Origin: an uncultured Bacteroidales bacterium
GTDB taxonomy: Bacteria; Bacteroidota; Bacteroidia; Bacteroidales; F082
Direction: 5' to 3'
DNA length: 64,000 bases
Assembly: GCA_900317155.1 (NCBI GenBank)
Contig: ONFO01000012.1
Span: 16,932 to 80,931, forward strand
The position numbers were made by a program, and so were the translations under genes. Shown piece by piece: positions 31,441 to 39,643 of the stretch. A model generated the notes under the pieces. That model searched no databases. It was not told the DNA's origin and saw only the letters and a list, made by a program, of their open reading frames with translations. Each line of letters starts with the position of its first letter. The first letter of the stretch is position 1.

Positions 31441-31899
31441 ATGATAAAGATCCTTTTCATCTGTCACGGCAACATCTGCCGCAGCCCAATGGCCGAGTTT
31501 GTGATGAAACATCTCGTCGATGAAACTGGCTTGAGCAACCAATTTGAGATAGCTTCTGCCGCCACTTCGACAGAGGAAATCGGCAATCCCGTCTATCCGC
31601 CTGCACGGCGCAAGTTAGCTGAGCACGGCATCGGCTGCGAGGGCAAGACCGCCCGCCAGATGACACGGCAAGACTATTTCTATTATGACTACATCATCGC
31701 CATGGACCGCAACAACCTCCGCAACCTGAAACGGATGTTCGGCGAGGATATTGATCATAAAATCAGTTTGTTGATGGATTACACACATCGGCCAGGCGAT
31801 GTCGCCGATCCATGGTACACAGGTGACTTTGAGGCCACTTGGGTGGATGTTTTGGAAGGATGCACGGGACTGCTGGAATATCTCAAAAAGCAAGATTAA
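31441..31899 (+). CDS. Low-molecular-weight protein tyrosine phosphatase
   Basis: 152 aa. The catalytic P-loop is at the N-terminus, ILFICHGNICRSPMAEF, with CHGNICR fitting C-x5-R followed by Ser. The general-acid Asp lies in DVADPWYTGDF (DPW/Y) near residue 120. The Arg-Asn-Leu-rich middle (AMDRNNLRNLKRMFG) is family-typical. Bacterial members dephosphorylate tyrosine kinases of polysaccharide export or act as arsenate reductases; no such partner is nearby. The last 4 nt overlap the convergent hydF gene. Confidence 0.94.
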   Translation: MIKILFICHGNICRSPMAEFVMKHLVDETGLSNQFEIASAATSTEEIGNPVYPPARRKLAEHGIGCEGKTARQMTRQDYFYYDYIIAMDRNNLRNLKRMFGEDIDHKISLLMDYTHRPGDVADPWYTGDFEATWVDVLEGCTGLLEYLKKQD

Positions 31900-33083
31900 C
31901 GGAACGGCTCCATCACTCGCTCAAAGATGCCATTCATATAAGCCAAAGCCATTCCATAATTACTAATCGGAATACCTTGATTCACAAAGAGATTGGTACG
32001 GTTGAGCAATTGCTTACGTGTACTCATGCAACCGCCACATTGGATGGCCATGGCGTATTTTTCGGGGTTGGCAATGGGCGACAGACCCGCCACATATTCG
32101 AAACGGATGTCTTTTGCCGTGAACTTCAAAATCATGCGGGGCAACTTGACCCGACCGATGTCCTCGCAAGTGCTGTGATGGGTGCACGACTCAAGCAATA
32201 GCACAGTGTCACCGTCTTTCAACTGGGAAAGATAAGGGGTACCTTTCACATAATTGTCGAAGTCGCCACGCAGACGTGCCATGACGATGCTGAAACTGGT
32301 CAAAGGAATGTCAGCAGGTACGATTTTGCTCACGAAGCCAAACACCTGGCTGTCGGTGACAATCAAGGCAGGTTTGGGCATGGTGTCGAGATATTGCTTC
32401 AAATGGGTCTCCTTCAGCACCACGCAGATGCATTCGTTGTCAAGCACGTCACGGATGGCCATCACTTGGGGCAAAATCAATCGGCCTTCAGGTGCCTCTG
32501 AGTCAACGGGACAGACCAAAACGACCACCTCGTTGGGCTTGATGATACCACCCAACAAGGAAACTTTCTGATAGGCACTCTCAGGAATAGCTCTTTTCAA
32601 TGCTTCGACCAGAGGAGCAATGTCATCGTTTCTTGAAACACTGAAATCCAACACTTTAGCGCCCGTATTCTGCTCCATCACTGCTTTCACTACAGCAAGA
32701 AGCGGCTCTTCGTCAGCCTTGTTGTGGACGATGAAAAACGGCACCGCCAATTCTTTCATTCGGGCAATCAGTTGTTTCTCAGGCTCAGCGAAATTATTTC
32801 CAGTAACGACGAGGATAGCGCAATCGATTTCCTCCAGCACCTTCATCGTCTTCTCAACACGCTGCTGTCCCAACGCCCCCACATCATCGATGCCAGCAGT
32901 GTCGATGAGCACGCAAGGTCCAACGCCGAAAATCTCAATGCTTTTCTTGACGGGATCGGTAGTGGTACCCGCTGTGTCGCTCACAATGGCGATATTTTGT
33001 CCCGTTAGTAGATTTATCAGGCTGCTTTTGCCGCAATTTCTGCGTCCAAAAATGCCGATATGAGGTTTCAAGTCCTTTGCCAT
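31896..33083 (-). CDS. hydF: [FeFe]-hydrogenase H-cluster maturation GTPase HydF
   Basis: 395 aa. HydF is the scaffold on which the diiron subcluster is built before transfer to the hydrogenase. The N-terminal GTPase domain has GIFGRRNCGKSSLINLL (G1), TAGTTTDPV (G2), LIDTAGIDDVG (G3) and HNKADE (G4). The C-terminal cluster-binding part shows CTHHSTCEDIGRVKLP and the IQCGGCM Cys pair. HydE, HydG and the hydrogenase are not in the window. Presence implies hydrogen metabolism in an anaerobe. A minus-strand TATTTTTG at 33109-33116 is the likely promoter. Confidence 0.95.
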   Translation of the reverse strand: MAKDLKPHIGIFGRRNCGKSSLINLLTGQNIAIVSDTAGTTTDPVKKSIEIFGVGPCVLIDTAGIDDVGALGQQRVEKTMKVLEEIDCAILVVTGNNFAEPEKQLIARMKELAVPFFIVHNKADEEPLLAVVKAVMEQNTGAKVLDFSVSRNDDIAPLVEALKRAIPESAYQKVSLLGGIIKPNEVVVLVCPVDSEAPEGRLILPQVMAIRDVLDNECICVVLKETHLKQYLDTMPKPALIVTDSQVFGFVSKIVPADIPLTSFSIVMARLRGDFDNYVKGTPYLSQLKDGDTVLLLESCTHHSTCEDIGRVKLPRMILKFTAKDIRFEYVAGLSPIANPEKYAMAIQCGGCMSTRKQLLNRTNLFVNQGIPISNYGMALAYMNGIFERVMEPFR

Positions 33084-33325
33084 TTGACTATGTTTTTCAA
33101 TTTTGACGCAAAAATAATAAAAAGTTGTGGAAAAAAGTAAAAAACTTAATCAACTGATAACAAATAATATATCCGACAGCAAACGACAACAAACGACTAC
33201 TGTCGACTACAAACGTTTAATCAACGGCTTAGTCTTGACAAGTGTTGTTACTTTGCATCGTCAAACCAATCAAGGAGCGACACAACAAAATAAACTTATT
33301 CATTAATCACTAAACACACACAACC
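33084..33325. promoter_or_regulatory. Divergent spacer between hydF and ssb
   Basis: The 242-nt gap holds the hydF -7 element (TATTTTTG, minus, 33109-33116), a repetitive patch with CGACAG and CTGTCG arms and repeated AAACGAC (about 33173-33212), and TTACTTTG at 33248-33255, a weak candidate for the ssb promoter. No gene is visible. Confidence 0.5.
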
Positions 33326-33676
33326 ATGAGTACAATGAGAAATTCGGTCATGCTGATTGGCCGCCCGGGTGCAGAACCTGAAACGAGAACCTTCAACAAC
33401 AACCGCATCGTCACACGTTTCAACCTCGCTGTGAACGAAACGCGCCGCAACGCCAACCACCAGCAGGTGAAAGACACCCAATGGTTCACGGTGGTGGCAT
33501 GGGACAAGACCGCCGAGCGTGTAGCACAGGTGGTGAAAAAAGGCAAACAGATCGCCATCGATGGCACCTTGCGTAACAACGAATGGGTCGACAAAAACGG
33601 CCAACGCCACCTGTCAACAGAAATCCATTTGAACAACTTCATCCTCTTGGACTGGGGTAAAGAGCAAAACAACTAA
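33326..33676 (+). CDS. ssb: Single-stranded DNA-binding protein, copy 1
   Basis: 116 aa. A single OB-fold: MLIGRPGAEPETR, RFNLAVNET, TQWFTVVAWDKTAERVAQVV, KGKQIAIDGTLRNNEWVDKNGQ and STEIHLNNFILL. It binds single-stranded DNA in replication and repair. At 116 aa it lacks the long linker and acidic DDDIPF-type tip that recruits partner proteins in classic SSB, so it may be an accessory form. The next gene is a duplicate whose first 50 nt are identical. Confidence 0.92.
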   Translation: MSTMRNSVMLIGRPGAEPETRTFNNNRIVTRFNLAVNETRRNANHQQVKDTQWFTVVAWDKTAERVAQVVKKGKQIAIDGTLRNNEWVDKNGQRHLSTEIHLNNFILLDWGKEQNN

Positions 33677-33710
33677 TCACCTTATTAATAACAATTAAAC
33701 ACATAAAGAC

Positions 33711-34052
33711 ATGAGTACAATGAGAAATTCGGTCATGCTGATTGGCCGCCCGGGTGCAGAGCCCGAAGTGAAGAACTTTAACAACAGCAAAAAGGCACGT
33801 TTCAGCCTTGCTGTGACGGAAAGCAAAAAGAATGCGAACGGCGAATGGGTCGACAACACCCAATGGTTCCCCATCGTGGCATGGGGTGCTGTAGCTGATC
33901 GCGTAGTGAAGAACGTGAAGAAAGGGAAGCGGATTGCAGTAGACGGCAGCCTCCACAACAACGAATGGACTGACGACAAAGGTCAGAGACATTCCGTCAC
34001 CGAAATCTGGGTCAACGACCTGTTCCTGATAGATTGGGAAAAGGATATGTGA
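33711..34052 (+). CDS. Single-stranded DNA-binding protein, copy 2
   Basis: 113 aa. The OB-fold is complete: MLIGRPGAEPEVK, RFSLAVTES, TQWFPIVAWGAVADRVVKNV, KGKRIAVDGSLHNNEWTDDKGQ and VNDLFLIDWEKDM. The first 50 nt are identical to copy 1, and the rest has diverged markedly (for example AVADRVVK for KTAERVAQ). It also lacks the acidic SSB tail. It lies 34 nt after copy 1, so they are probably cotranscribed. A perfect hairpin follows 9 nt after the stop. Confidence 0.92.
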   Translation: MSTMRNSVMLIGRPGAEPEVKNFNNSKKARFSLAVTESKKNANGEWVDNTQWFPIVAWGAVADRVVKNVKKGKRIAVDGSLHNNEWTDDKGQRHSVTEIWVNDLFLIDWEKDM

Positions 34053-34060
34053 TTATCATC

Positions 34061-34095
34061 ACTCTGCCTCCGCAGATTATTTGCGGAGGCAGAGT
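34061..34095. terminator. Perfect 14-bp hairpin after the ssb pair
   Basis: ACTCTGCCTCCGCA (34061-34074), a 7-nt loop, TGCGGAGGCAGAGT (34082-34095). No U-tract follows (AAAAAA instead), so it may act as an RNA 3'-end stabiliser or atypical terminator. Confidence 0.6.
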
Positions 34096-34145
34096 AAAAA
34101 ACAATCGTAATTCAAATAAAAAGTTGGTAATTCGGGATTTTCATT

Positions 34146-34153
34146 TATTTTTG
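34146..34153 (+). promoter_or_regulatory. -7 promoter element of the YjbH-like pair
   Basis: TATTTTTG 26 nt before the ATG at 34180. Confidence 0.6.
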
Positions 34154-34179
34154 CAGCAAAATAAAACATAATTGTAAAA

Positions 34180-35112
34180 ATGCATCATCTGTATTCATCA
34201 TTATTTAAACGCCCTTTCCTATGGTTCGTGATTTTGCTTGCATTTTTGTGCACAGGGCAACCCAAAGCCATCGGTCAGACCAACACTAAAGGTATAGATT
34301 TCTTTTCAGGTGTAGATTTCAATTTCAGAGACATCAATTACAAAACACAATATGAATTCCTAATACGACTTTCACCTGGATTCAAATGGAGTTTTGGCGA
34401 CCATTGGCAAATATCTGGGCAAGTATTCATCCCCATCGTGAATCAATATGGAAATAGTTATAAATATGTTCATCTCAACATTTTCGACCTCAGTAAAGAG
34501 CTTCGATTAGGAAGCTTATATTTGAAAGCAAGTGCAGGTCTTTTTAGTTCGAGTCGTTACGGGTTAGATTTGAAGGCTTTTCTGCCTTTGTGCGACTGGT
34601 TTGCCTTTGAAGGGCAGGCTGGAGTTATTGGATCTGTTTACATGACTCCATATTGGGAAATAGTAGCACCAAACCGCTTTGTTGGTACAATAGGCGGTGA
34701 CTTTTATTTGCCACGTTGGAACACCCAATTCCGTGGTACCATTGGAAAATATATATATAATGACTTCGGCTTTGAGATGGAAATCATGCGACACTTCAAT
34801 CACGCCACGGCTTCAATTTACGGTCGATGGAACAATTATGACAAATTTGATGCTGGATTCAGGTTTGTTATCGCGCTTCCACCCTACCAACGCAAACACA
34901 GAATGGTGAATTTCCGTCCTGCATCCAATTTCCGTATATCCTACACAGTGATGTATCACCAATATACCAACAGGATGTACCGCACCGACCCAGAAGAAAA
35001 CGAACGCGATGGATGGTTCAGCCGCGATTTTCTGCAATGGGGTAGTCACACCATGGAGCCTGATTTTAGAATAATAGAAATGAATAAAAAAGCCAAAGGA
35101 GACAAAGAATGA
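34180..35112 (+). CDS. Outer-membrane barrel protein, possible YjbH partner
   Basis: 310 aa with an N-terminal hydrophobic segment FLWFVILLAFLCTGQPKAIG that is probably a signal peptide. The rest alternates polar and aromatic residues in beta strands (RLSPGFKWSFGDHWQISGQV, FEMEIMRHFNHATASIYGRW, FDAGFRFVIALPPYQRKH). It overlaps the next gene by 4 nt. The YjbH proteins of proteobacteria are about 700 aa and have two halves; this gene and the next could represent those halves, encoded separately. I recognise the second with more confidence than this one. Confidence 0.6.
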   Translation: MHHLYSSLFKRPFLWFVILLAFLCTGQPKAIGQTNTKGIDFFSGVDFNFRDINYKTQYEFLIRLSPGFKWSFGDHWQISGQVFIPIVNQYGNSYKYVHLNIFDLSKELRLGSLYLKASAGLFSSSRYGLDLKAFLPLCDWFAFEGQAGVIGSVYMTPYWEIVAPNRFVGTIGGDFYLPRWNTQFRGTIGKYIYNDFGFEMEIMRHFNHATASIYGRWNNYDKFDAGFRFVIALPPYQRKHRMVNFRPASNFRISYTVMYHQYTNRMYRTDPEENERDGWFSRDFLQWGSHTMEPDFRIIEMNKKAKGDKE

Positions 35113-35873
35113 AACATTTTAATATTATTATAGTACTATTGCTCCTGTGGGTGTTGCCTAACAATAGCAAAGCTCAGCAATATACGGGTACTTCAGGATT
35201 GATACATATTCCTTCAGCTGAAATGCACCACGAAGGTGACGCCTTAATCGGCGCACATTTCCTCAACAAAAACATGATGCCTGATATAGGGTTCCTCTAT
35301 AATGGTGAAAAATATAACACCTTTGATTATTATGTAGGATTGACACCATTTAGTTGGTTGGAGTTAAGTTATGTTTGCACAGAACGCATTAGAAGCAAGG
35401 ACTCCCAAGGAAACATCAAGTGGAGCAAAGATCGTTATGCATCGGTAAAGATTCAACCTCTAAAGGAAGGAAAATACTATCCAGCAGTAGCCATTGGCTG
35501 CAACGATGTTTGGACAGCTGCATTTTATAAAGACAGGCCCAATGTTCAGTTGTATTATATGAATTTATACATCGCTGCGACCAAACACTTCATTTTTTCT
35601 AATAACGAATTAGGAGTAACGCTATCCTACCGACATTTCTATCGTGACTACAACTCGAAATGGAACGGAATAGTAGCTGGCATTACTTTCAGGCCGGCAT
35701 TCTTTCCTCAGGCTAGGCTTATTGCTGAATATACGGGCAACGAGTTTTTGCTGGGGATGGATATGCTGTTATGGCAACACGTGCGATTGCAGGCCAGTAT
35801 GAAAAATTTCAAATATGTCAATGCAGGGCTTTGCTTACAATTCAATCTTCTTGGAAAGAAATATCTATATTAG
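35109..35873 (+). CDS. YjbH domain-containing protein
   Basis: 254 aa with signal peptide MKHFNIIIVLLLLWVLPNNSKA. The mature start YTGTSGLIHIPSAEMHHEGD matches the opening of YjbH/DUF940 proteins (G-x-x-G-L-I-x-x-P-S-A-x-M). Barrel strands follow: YYVGLTPFSWLELSYVCTE, SVKIQPLKEGKYYPAVAIGC and EYTGNEFLLGMDMLLWQHV. In E. coli YjbH is an outer-membrane component of an exopolysaccharide locus; the neighbours here give no polysaccharide polymerase. Start ATG overlaps the stop of the preceding gene (ATGA). Confidence 0.7.
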   Translation: MKHFNIIIVLLLLWVLPNNSKAQQYTGTSGLIHIPSAEMHHEGDALIGAHFLNKNMMPDIGFLYNGEKYNTFDYYVGLTPFSWLELSYVCTERIRSKDSQGNIKWSKDRYASVKIQPLKEGKYYPAVAIGCNDVWTAAFYKDRPNVQLYYMNLYIAATKHFIFSNNELGVTLSYRHFYRDYNSKWNGIVAGITFRPAFFPQARLIAEYTGNEFLLGMDMLLWQHVRLQASMKNFKYVNAGLCLQFNLLGKKYLY

Positions 35874-35940
35874 AAAGAGTATATTATTCGTTTTGAAATA
35901 AAAAAATTAAAAAATATGTTGCTGGCATGAAAATTATCCT

Positions 35941-35948
35941 TATTTTTG
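35941..35948 (+). promoter_or_regulatory. -7 promoter element of the His/Cys-rich lipoprotein gene
   Basis: TATTTTTG 53 nt before the ATG at 36002. Confidence 0.6.
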
Positions 35949-36001
35949 CAGCGTGAATTTTTGAATAATTACTAAATATTGAACAATAAAACATCACAAC
36001 T

Positions 36002-36427
36002 ATGAAGAAATTTAATATAACCTTTTTGATGGCAGGCCTTATGATTATTTCGGCTTTAAGCCTCAGTTCGTGCAAGAAAACAAACTCATCAGATGTAGAT
36101 GAAATTCCTACAACCTATATCAATCTTACGGATGAGGATGTTAGCTTTGACTCAAGAAATAATGAGTTTATTCATTGCTTCTATTGCCCTGATCCTCTTT
36201 ATATGTGCAATCATGGCTATCTCCCCATGCCTGCTGGGCCAATGTGCGAAGAGCATTATCACGTACATTATTTTACTCCTCAAATGAATTGTACACCTGT
36301 TGGATTAGAAGGTACAGGTTACTATTGCATTCATAATGGACTTCGCTACCATAAACATGTACTTAGTTATGCACCAACTTGGCACCATAATGACTGGCAT
36401 CTTGGTGGTGGTGGCATCGGTGAATGA
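36002..36427 (+). CDS. His/Cys-rich lipoprotein of unknown function
   Basis: 141 aa. MKKFNITFLMAGLMIISALSLSSC-type signal with lipobox Cys. The mature part has six further Cys residues and about twelve His residues in the last 90 positions: HCFYCPDPLYMCNHGY, MCEEHYHVHYF, MNCTPVG, YYCIHNGLRYHKHVL and TWHHNDWHLGGGG. The density of Cys and His suggests metal binding or disulfide structure, but I know no matching family. It is monocistronic with promoter at 35941 and a terminator at 36456. Confidence 0.7.
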   Translation: MKKFNITFLMAGLMIISALSLSSCKKTNSSDVDEIPTTYINLTDEDVSFDSRNNEFIHCFYCPDPLYMCNHGYLPMPAGPMCEEHYHVHYFTPQMNCTPVGLEGTGYYCIHNGLRYHKHVLSYAPTWHHNDWHLGGGGIGE

Positions 36428-36455
36428 TTCTTTGAGTGTGCTTTTTAATAAATAA

Positions 36456-36496
36456 AAGAGGGTGACTAAAAAGTAGTCATCCTCTTCTATTTTTTT
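36456..36496 (+). terminator. Rho-independent terminator
   Basis: AAGAGGGTGACTA (36456-36468) pairs with TAGTCATCCTCTT (36474-36486), followed by CTA and a run of seven T. It ends the His/Cys-rich lipoprotein transcript. Confidence 0.8.
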
Positions 36497-36568
36497 CAGA
36501 GGGAGAATACGAGTTGGTTGTCAATTATTCGATGTCTCAGACAGGATCCAGACCTTTTTGATCACTAT

Positions 36569-37309
36569 TTATCCCGAAACCATAAACACTCGAGAGTCTT
36601 TCCATTTGGAATGTCGCAGCATTTCGTTGGTGAAATGCGTACGGCTGCCCGTCTGTTCAAGTAGTTCCTTTGTTTTATCAAACTGGCGTAACTCACGATG
36701 AATCTCTGGGAGCTCCAAATCAATCTGCTCATCAGGATGTTTTTCAAGCAATGCAAGAAGCCGTTCTAAATTGTCCTTGAAATCCTTAAAGTTCTTCAAA
36801 AACAACTTCTCGCCTTCCAAAAGCAACCGACGGTTGCAATGCCATACGCCAAAACTCATGAAGCCATTGAGGAAATACTTCAAACGCACATATTGATGAT
36901 TCCGATGCAGGTCGTTATATGCCCACCATAGGAAACGGCGCAAATAGATTTCATTCTTCGGTTCATAATGCGCCTTCTTCAAAAAAGTCCTGTAGTGATT
37001 AATAAGAGCCAATTTGCCTTTATTGTCTGAAAAACTGATGCCGAAAAAGCGCCAAGTATTCCACGAATAAACCTCTGCTTCGGGCTTCTCAAAAGTGATT
37101 AATGGCTCAATAGGTTTCTCAACCCAAAAGACGTGACCACATGAAGGACATATGATTATTTTCTGAGGAGTTGTGATATAATTGTCATTCAATACTTTAC
37201 CATCAGAATACAAGATAGCTTGATTGACCATCTCCGCCTTCAGGTTACGACCTTCAAGCCAAGCATGGCAATTGGGACATTGGAAATAAAATGAGTCGAA
37301 CTTGAGCAT
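36569..37309 (-). CDS. Zinc-ribbon protein of unknown function
   Basis: 246 aa. The N-terminal part has two Cys pairs, FQCPNCHAWLEG (about 10-15) and IICPSCGHVFWVE (about 53-58), forming a probable zinc ribbon. The remainder is helical (RTFLKKAHYEPKNEIYLRRF, KDFKDNLERLLALLEKHPDE) with no motif I recognise. It is cytosolic, and last in a minus-strand series starting at 39577. A weak minus-strand TACTTTTA near 37330 could give it a separate promoter. Confidence 0.6.
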   Translation of the reverse strand: MLKFDSFYFQCPNCHAWLEGRNLKAEMVNQAILYSDGKVLNDNYITTPQKIIICPSCGHVFWVEKPIEPLITFEKPEAEVYSWNTWRFFGISFSDNKGKLALINHYRTFLKKAHYEPKNEIYLRRFLWWAYNDLHRNHQYVRLKYFLNGFMSFGVWHCNRRLLLEGEKLFLKNFKDFKDNLERLLALLEKHPDEQIDLELPEIHRELRQFDKTKELLEQTGSRTHFTNEMLRHSKWKDSRVFMVSG

Positions 37310-37347
37310 TTCCTATCTTGTTTGAGGCGGTAAAAGTAAGATTAATT

Positions 37348-37989
37348 TCATTTCCTACCAAAATCAGCGGGTATTTCACCCCAAATTTCAGTTTTCCACT
37401 TCAATACGGGCAACTCTACAGCATTCTCGTTGAGCCATTTTTCAGCACGGGCAACGAGCTCAAAAAGGTAAGCGTTCTTATCGTTAGGCGGTAGTTTGGT
37501 TTTGCATTTCTTCTGTTTAATCCAAAGCTGGGCATTCACCGAGTCACTATAAATTGGGTAATGCCATCCTTTCTGTTTTTGCAAGGCGAGAGCGTGGACG
37601 ATGGCCAAAAACTCACCAATGTTGTTGGTACCGTTAGGGAAAACCTGACTCTTGAACAAAGGAAACGTATTGGCCGGCTGTACACCGAAGTCAACAAACA
37701 CGCCTTGGTATTCCATCTTGCCTGGGTTGCCTGCACAAGCTGCATCCACAGCGATGGCTGGACTGACAGGTTGCTCTTTGGCCGCTGAGAAGTCGACCAC
37801 AAGAGACACTTCCTTACCCCAGTAGTTGTCGGGACCATCCTTGAAAGCGGTTTCAGCACTTGTACGGTCAGGAAAGCCCTTGTATTTGGCTCCCTTGAAG
37901 CCCTCAATCTCCTTCTGACAAGCTTCCCATCGGTCGTAAACACCAGGAGTACGACCGTTCCAAACAACATAAAACTTTTTCTTCGCCAT
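37348..37989 (-). CDS. Ribonuclease H with N-terminal viroplasmin domain
   Basis: 213 aa. Residues 1-45 (KKKFYVVWNGRTPGVYDRWE, CQKEIEGFKGAKYKGF) form a caulimovirus viroplasmin-like RNA/DNA hybrid-binding domain. The RNase H fold follows: AIAVDAACAGNPGKMEYQG with the first Asp, NNIGEFLAIVHALAL with the Glu, PIYSDSVNAQLWI with the second Asp, and a C-terminal EIWGEIPADFGRK with the last Asp. This Bacteroidota type cleaves RNA in RNA-DNA hybrids. It lies 19 nt after the phosphofructokinase gene. Confidence 0.92.
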   Translation of the reverse strand: MAKKKFYVVWNGRTPGVYDRWEACQKEIEGFKGAKYKGFPDRTSAETAFKDGPDNYWGKEVSLVVDFSAAKEQPVSPAIAVDAACAGNPGKMEYQGVFVDFGVQPANTFPLFKSQVFPNGTNNIGEFLAIVHALALQKQKGWHYPIYSDSVNAQLWIKQKKCKTKLPPNDKNAYLFELVARAEKWLNENAVELPVLKWKTEIWGEIPADFGRK

Positions 37990-38008
37990 GGATGCAGTTG
38001 CAATACTC

Positions 38009-39103
38009 TTAAATACCCAACGAGATGTTCAAGCCTTTTGCGGTATTCACCAAGTCGCTATCAATAGTGACAAGGTTGGGCTTGGAAATAGCTTCCTTGA
38101 GCGAGACAGCCACCAAGTCGGGATGATGGTAGGCCACCATTTGGCCGAACTGCTTGTTGAGCACCATTTCGAAGGCCTTCACGCCAAACTCAGCAGACAA
38201 AACACGGTCGTAAGCAATCGGCACACCACCGCGTTGCAGGTGACCCAAGGTGGTCTCGCGCATGTCGTGGGTGAATCCCGCTGCCTTCATCTCCTCGATG
38301 AAACGGCGACCGATACCGCCCAACTTCTTGTTCTCATAACCAACCTCTGTGCTGATTTCATACACCTGTTGGCCGTCCTTCGGGCGTGCACCTTCAGAGG
38401 CCACCACCACGGCAAAGCCACGGTCGTGGTTGAAACGTTGTTCAAGTCGTGACTTCACCACATTAATGTCGTAAGGGAACTCGGGCAATAGGCACACCTC
38501 TGCCCCACCCGCAATAGCGGAATGCAAGGCAATCCAACCGGCATCGCGACCCATGACTTCGAGGACGAAGACGCGGTTGTGCGAAGCTGCCGTGGTGACG
38601 AGCTTGTCAACGGCCTCGGTTGCAATCTGCACAGCGGTTTGGAAACCGAAGGTGCATTCCGTCGAGGAGAGGTCGTTGTCGATGGTCTTGGGTACGCCGA
38701 TGATATTCAGACCTTTCTCGTAGAGTTTCTGCGAGATGCGTTGTGAGCCGTCGCCACCGATGCTGATGACCGCGTCTATGCCCATGTATTGCAACTTGCG
38801 GAGCATCTCATCGCTGCGGTCAACAGTAGTCCAAGTGCCGTCAGCGTTCTTCACGGGCCAGTTAAACGGGCCACCCTTATTGGTGGTTTCGATAATGGTG
38901 CCGCCACGGAAGTGGATGCCTCGCACCGACTCTGGTGTCAGCCTGACGACTTCGGTGGGTTCCCACAGGATGCCATTATAGGCTTGTATACTGCCGAGCA
39001 CTTCCCATTCTTTCTCCTGGGCGGCTCTCTTGACGATGGCGCGAATCACGGCATTGAGGCCTGGGCAATCGCCGCCACCGGTTAGGACTAATAGTCTTTT
39101 CAT
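38009..39103 (-). CDS. pfkA: 6-phosphofructokinase, mixed-signature type
   Basis: 364 aa. MKRLLVLTGGGDCPGLNAVI opens the family. AVISIGGDGSQRISQKL has the Gly after GGD that ATP-dependent enzymes carry, while GVPKTIDNDLSSTE has the Lys in P-K-T-I-D-N-D that PPi-dependent enzymes carry. LEVMGRDAGWIALHSAIAGG and LGHLQRGGVPIAYDRVLSAEFG complete the active site. This Gly/Lys combination belongs to the group III branch; the phosphoryl donor cannot be decided from sequence alone. Catalyses the committed glycolytic step. It lies 18 nt after the upstream lipoprotein gene. Confidence 0.92.
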   Translation of the reverse strand: MKRLLVLTGGGDCPGLNAVIRAIVKRAAQEKEWEVLGSIQAYNGILWEPTEVVRLTPESVRGIHFRGGTIIETTNKGGPFNWPVKNADGTWTTVDRSDEMLRKLQYMGIDAVISIGGDGSQRISQKLYEKGLNIIGVPKTIDNDLSSTECTFGFQTAVQIATEAVDKLVTTAASHNRVFVLEVMGRDAGWIALHSAIAGGAEVCLLPEFPYDINVVKSRLEQRFNHDRGFAVVVASEGARPKDGQQVYEISTEVGYENKKLGGIGRRFIEEMKAAGFTHDMRETTLGHLQRGGVPIAYDRVLSAEFGVKAFEMVLNKQFGQMVAYHHPDLVAVSLKEAISKPNLVTIDSDLVNTAKGLNISLGI

Positions 39104-39121
39104 GATGAACTGATTTTCAGA

Positions 39122-39577
39122 TTATCTTCCCCAAATATTATTGATACGCTTGGCCAGTTTCCTAATGGCTCTGTCCACATCCTTTTGGCGCGTGAGAGCA
39201 AAACTATTGGAGGAACGGCATGAAGCCACGGTCTTGCCCGTCATGTAATCTTCGAAGCTGACGCTGAGGGTGGATTTTGACTCAATAGAAGTGGCGGCAT
39301 ACTTCACAAGGACAAGCTTTTCCTTTTCTTGCTTTGTCAGGTCTTCAATACGGCGTTCACCCACCATCTGAAGGCGTGTGGCTTCGATGGCATCATAGAT
39401 GCCTGGCTCGATTTCGATGTCGGTTTCGGTGCCGTGGATCGTTTGGCCTTTTACAATGGAGGCATACTCATACTTGTTGAGGTTCACGCCTTTGGCAATC
39501 ATGGTTTTGTCCGTTGAGCAGGAGCATAAAACGAGAGCTCCCAAGAGTACGATGAGGAAATTTTTTAGTGTTTTCAT
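39122..39577 (-). CDS. Small lipoprotein of unknown function
   Basis: 151 aa. MKTLKNFLIVLLGALVLCSC is a lipoprotein signal with Cys20. The mature part has a short alpha/beta domain (VNLNKYEYASIVKGQTIHGT, DAIEATRLQMVGERRIEDLT, LVLVKYAATSIESKSTLSVS) ending in VDRAIRKLAKRINNIWGR. The layout resembles small DUF4136-like lipoproteins but I am not sure. It is first in the series with pfkA and RNase H. Confidence 0.6.
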   Translation of the reverse strand: MKTLKNFLIVLLGALVLCSCSTDKTMIAKGVNLNKYEYASIVKGQTIHGTETDIEIEPGIYDAIEATRLQMVGERRIEDLTKQEKEKLVLVKYAATSIESKSTLSVSFEDYMTGKTVASCRSSNSFALTRQKDVDRAIRKLAKRINNIWGR

Positions 39578-39600
39578 GGTTTTTATTATCTTAGTTACAC

Positions 39601-39634
39601 ATTTGTGGAGGCGATCAATCGCGCCTCCACAAAT
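39601..39634. terminator. Perfect 13-bp hairpin after aspS
   Basis: ATTTGTGGAGGCG (39601-39613) and CGCCTCCACAAAT (39622-39634), 10 nt beyond the aspS stop. No U-tract on either strand, as for the hairpin at 34061. Confidence 0.6.
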
Positions 39635-39643
39635 ATCATCTTA

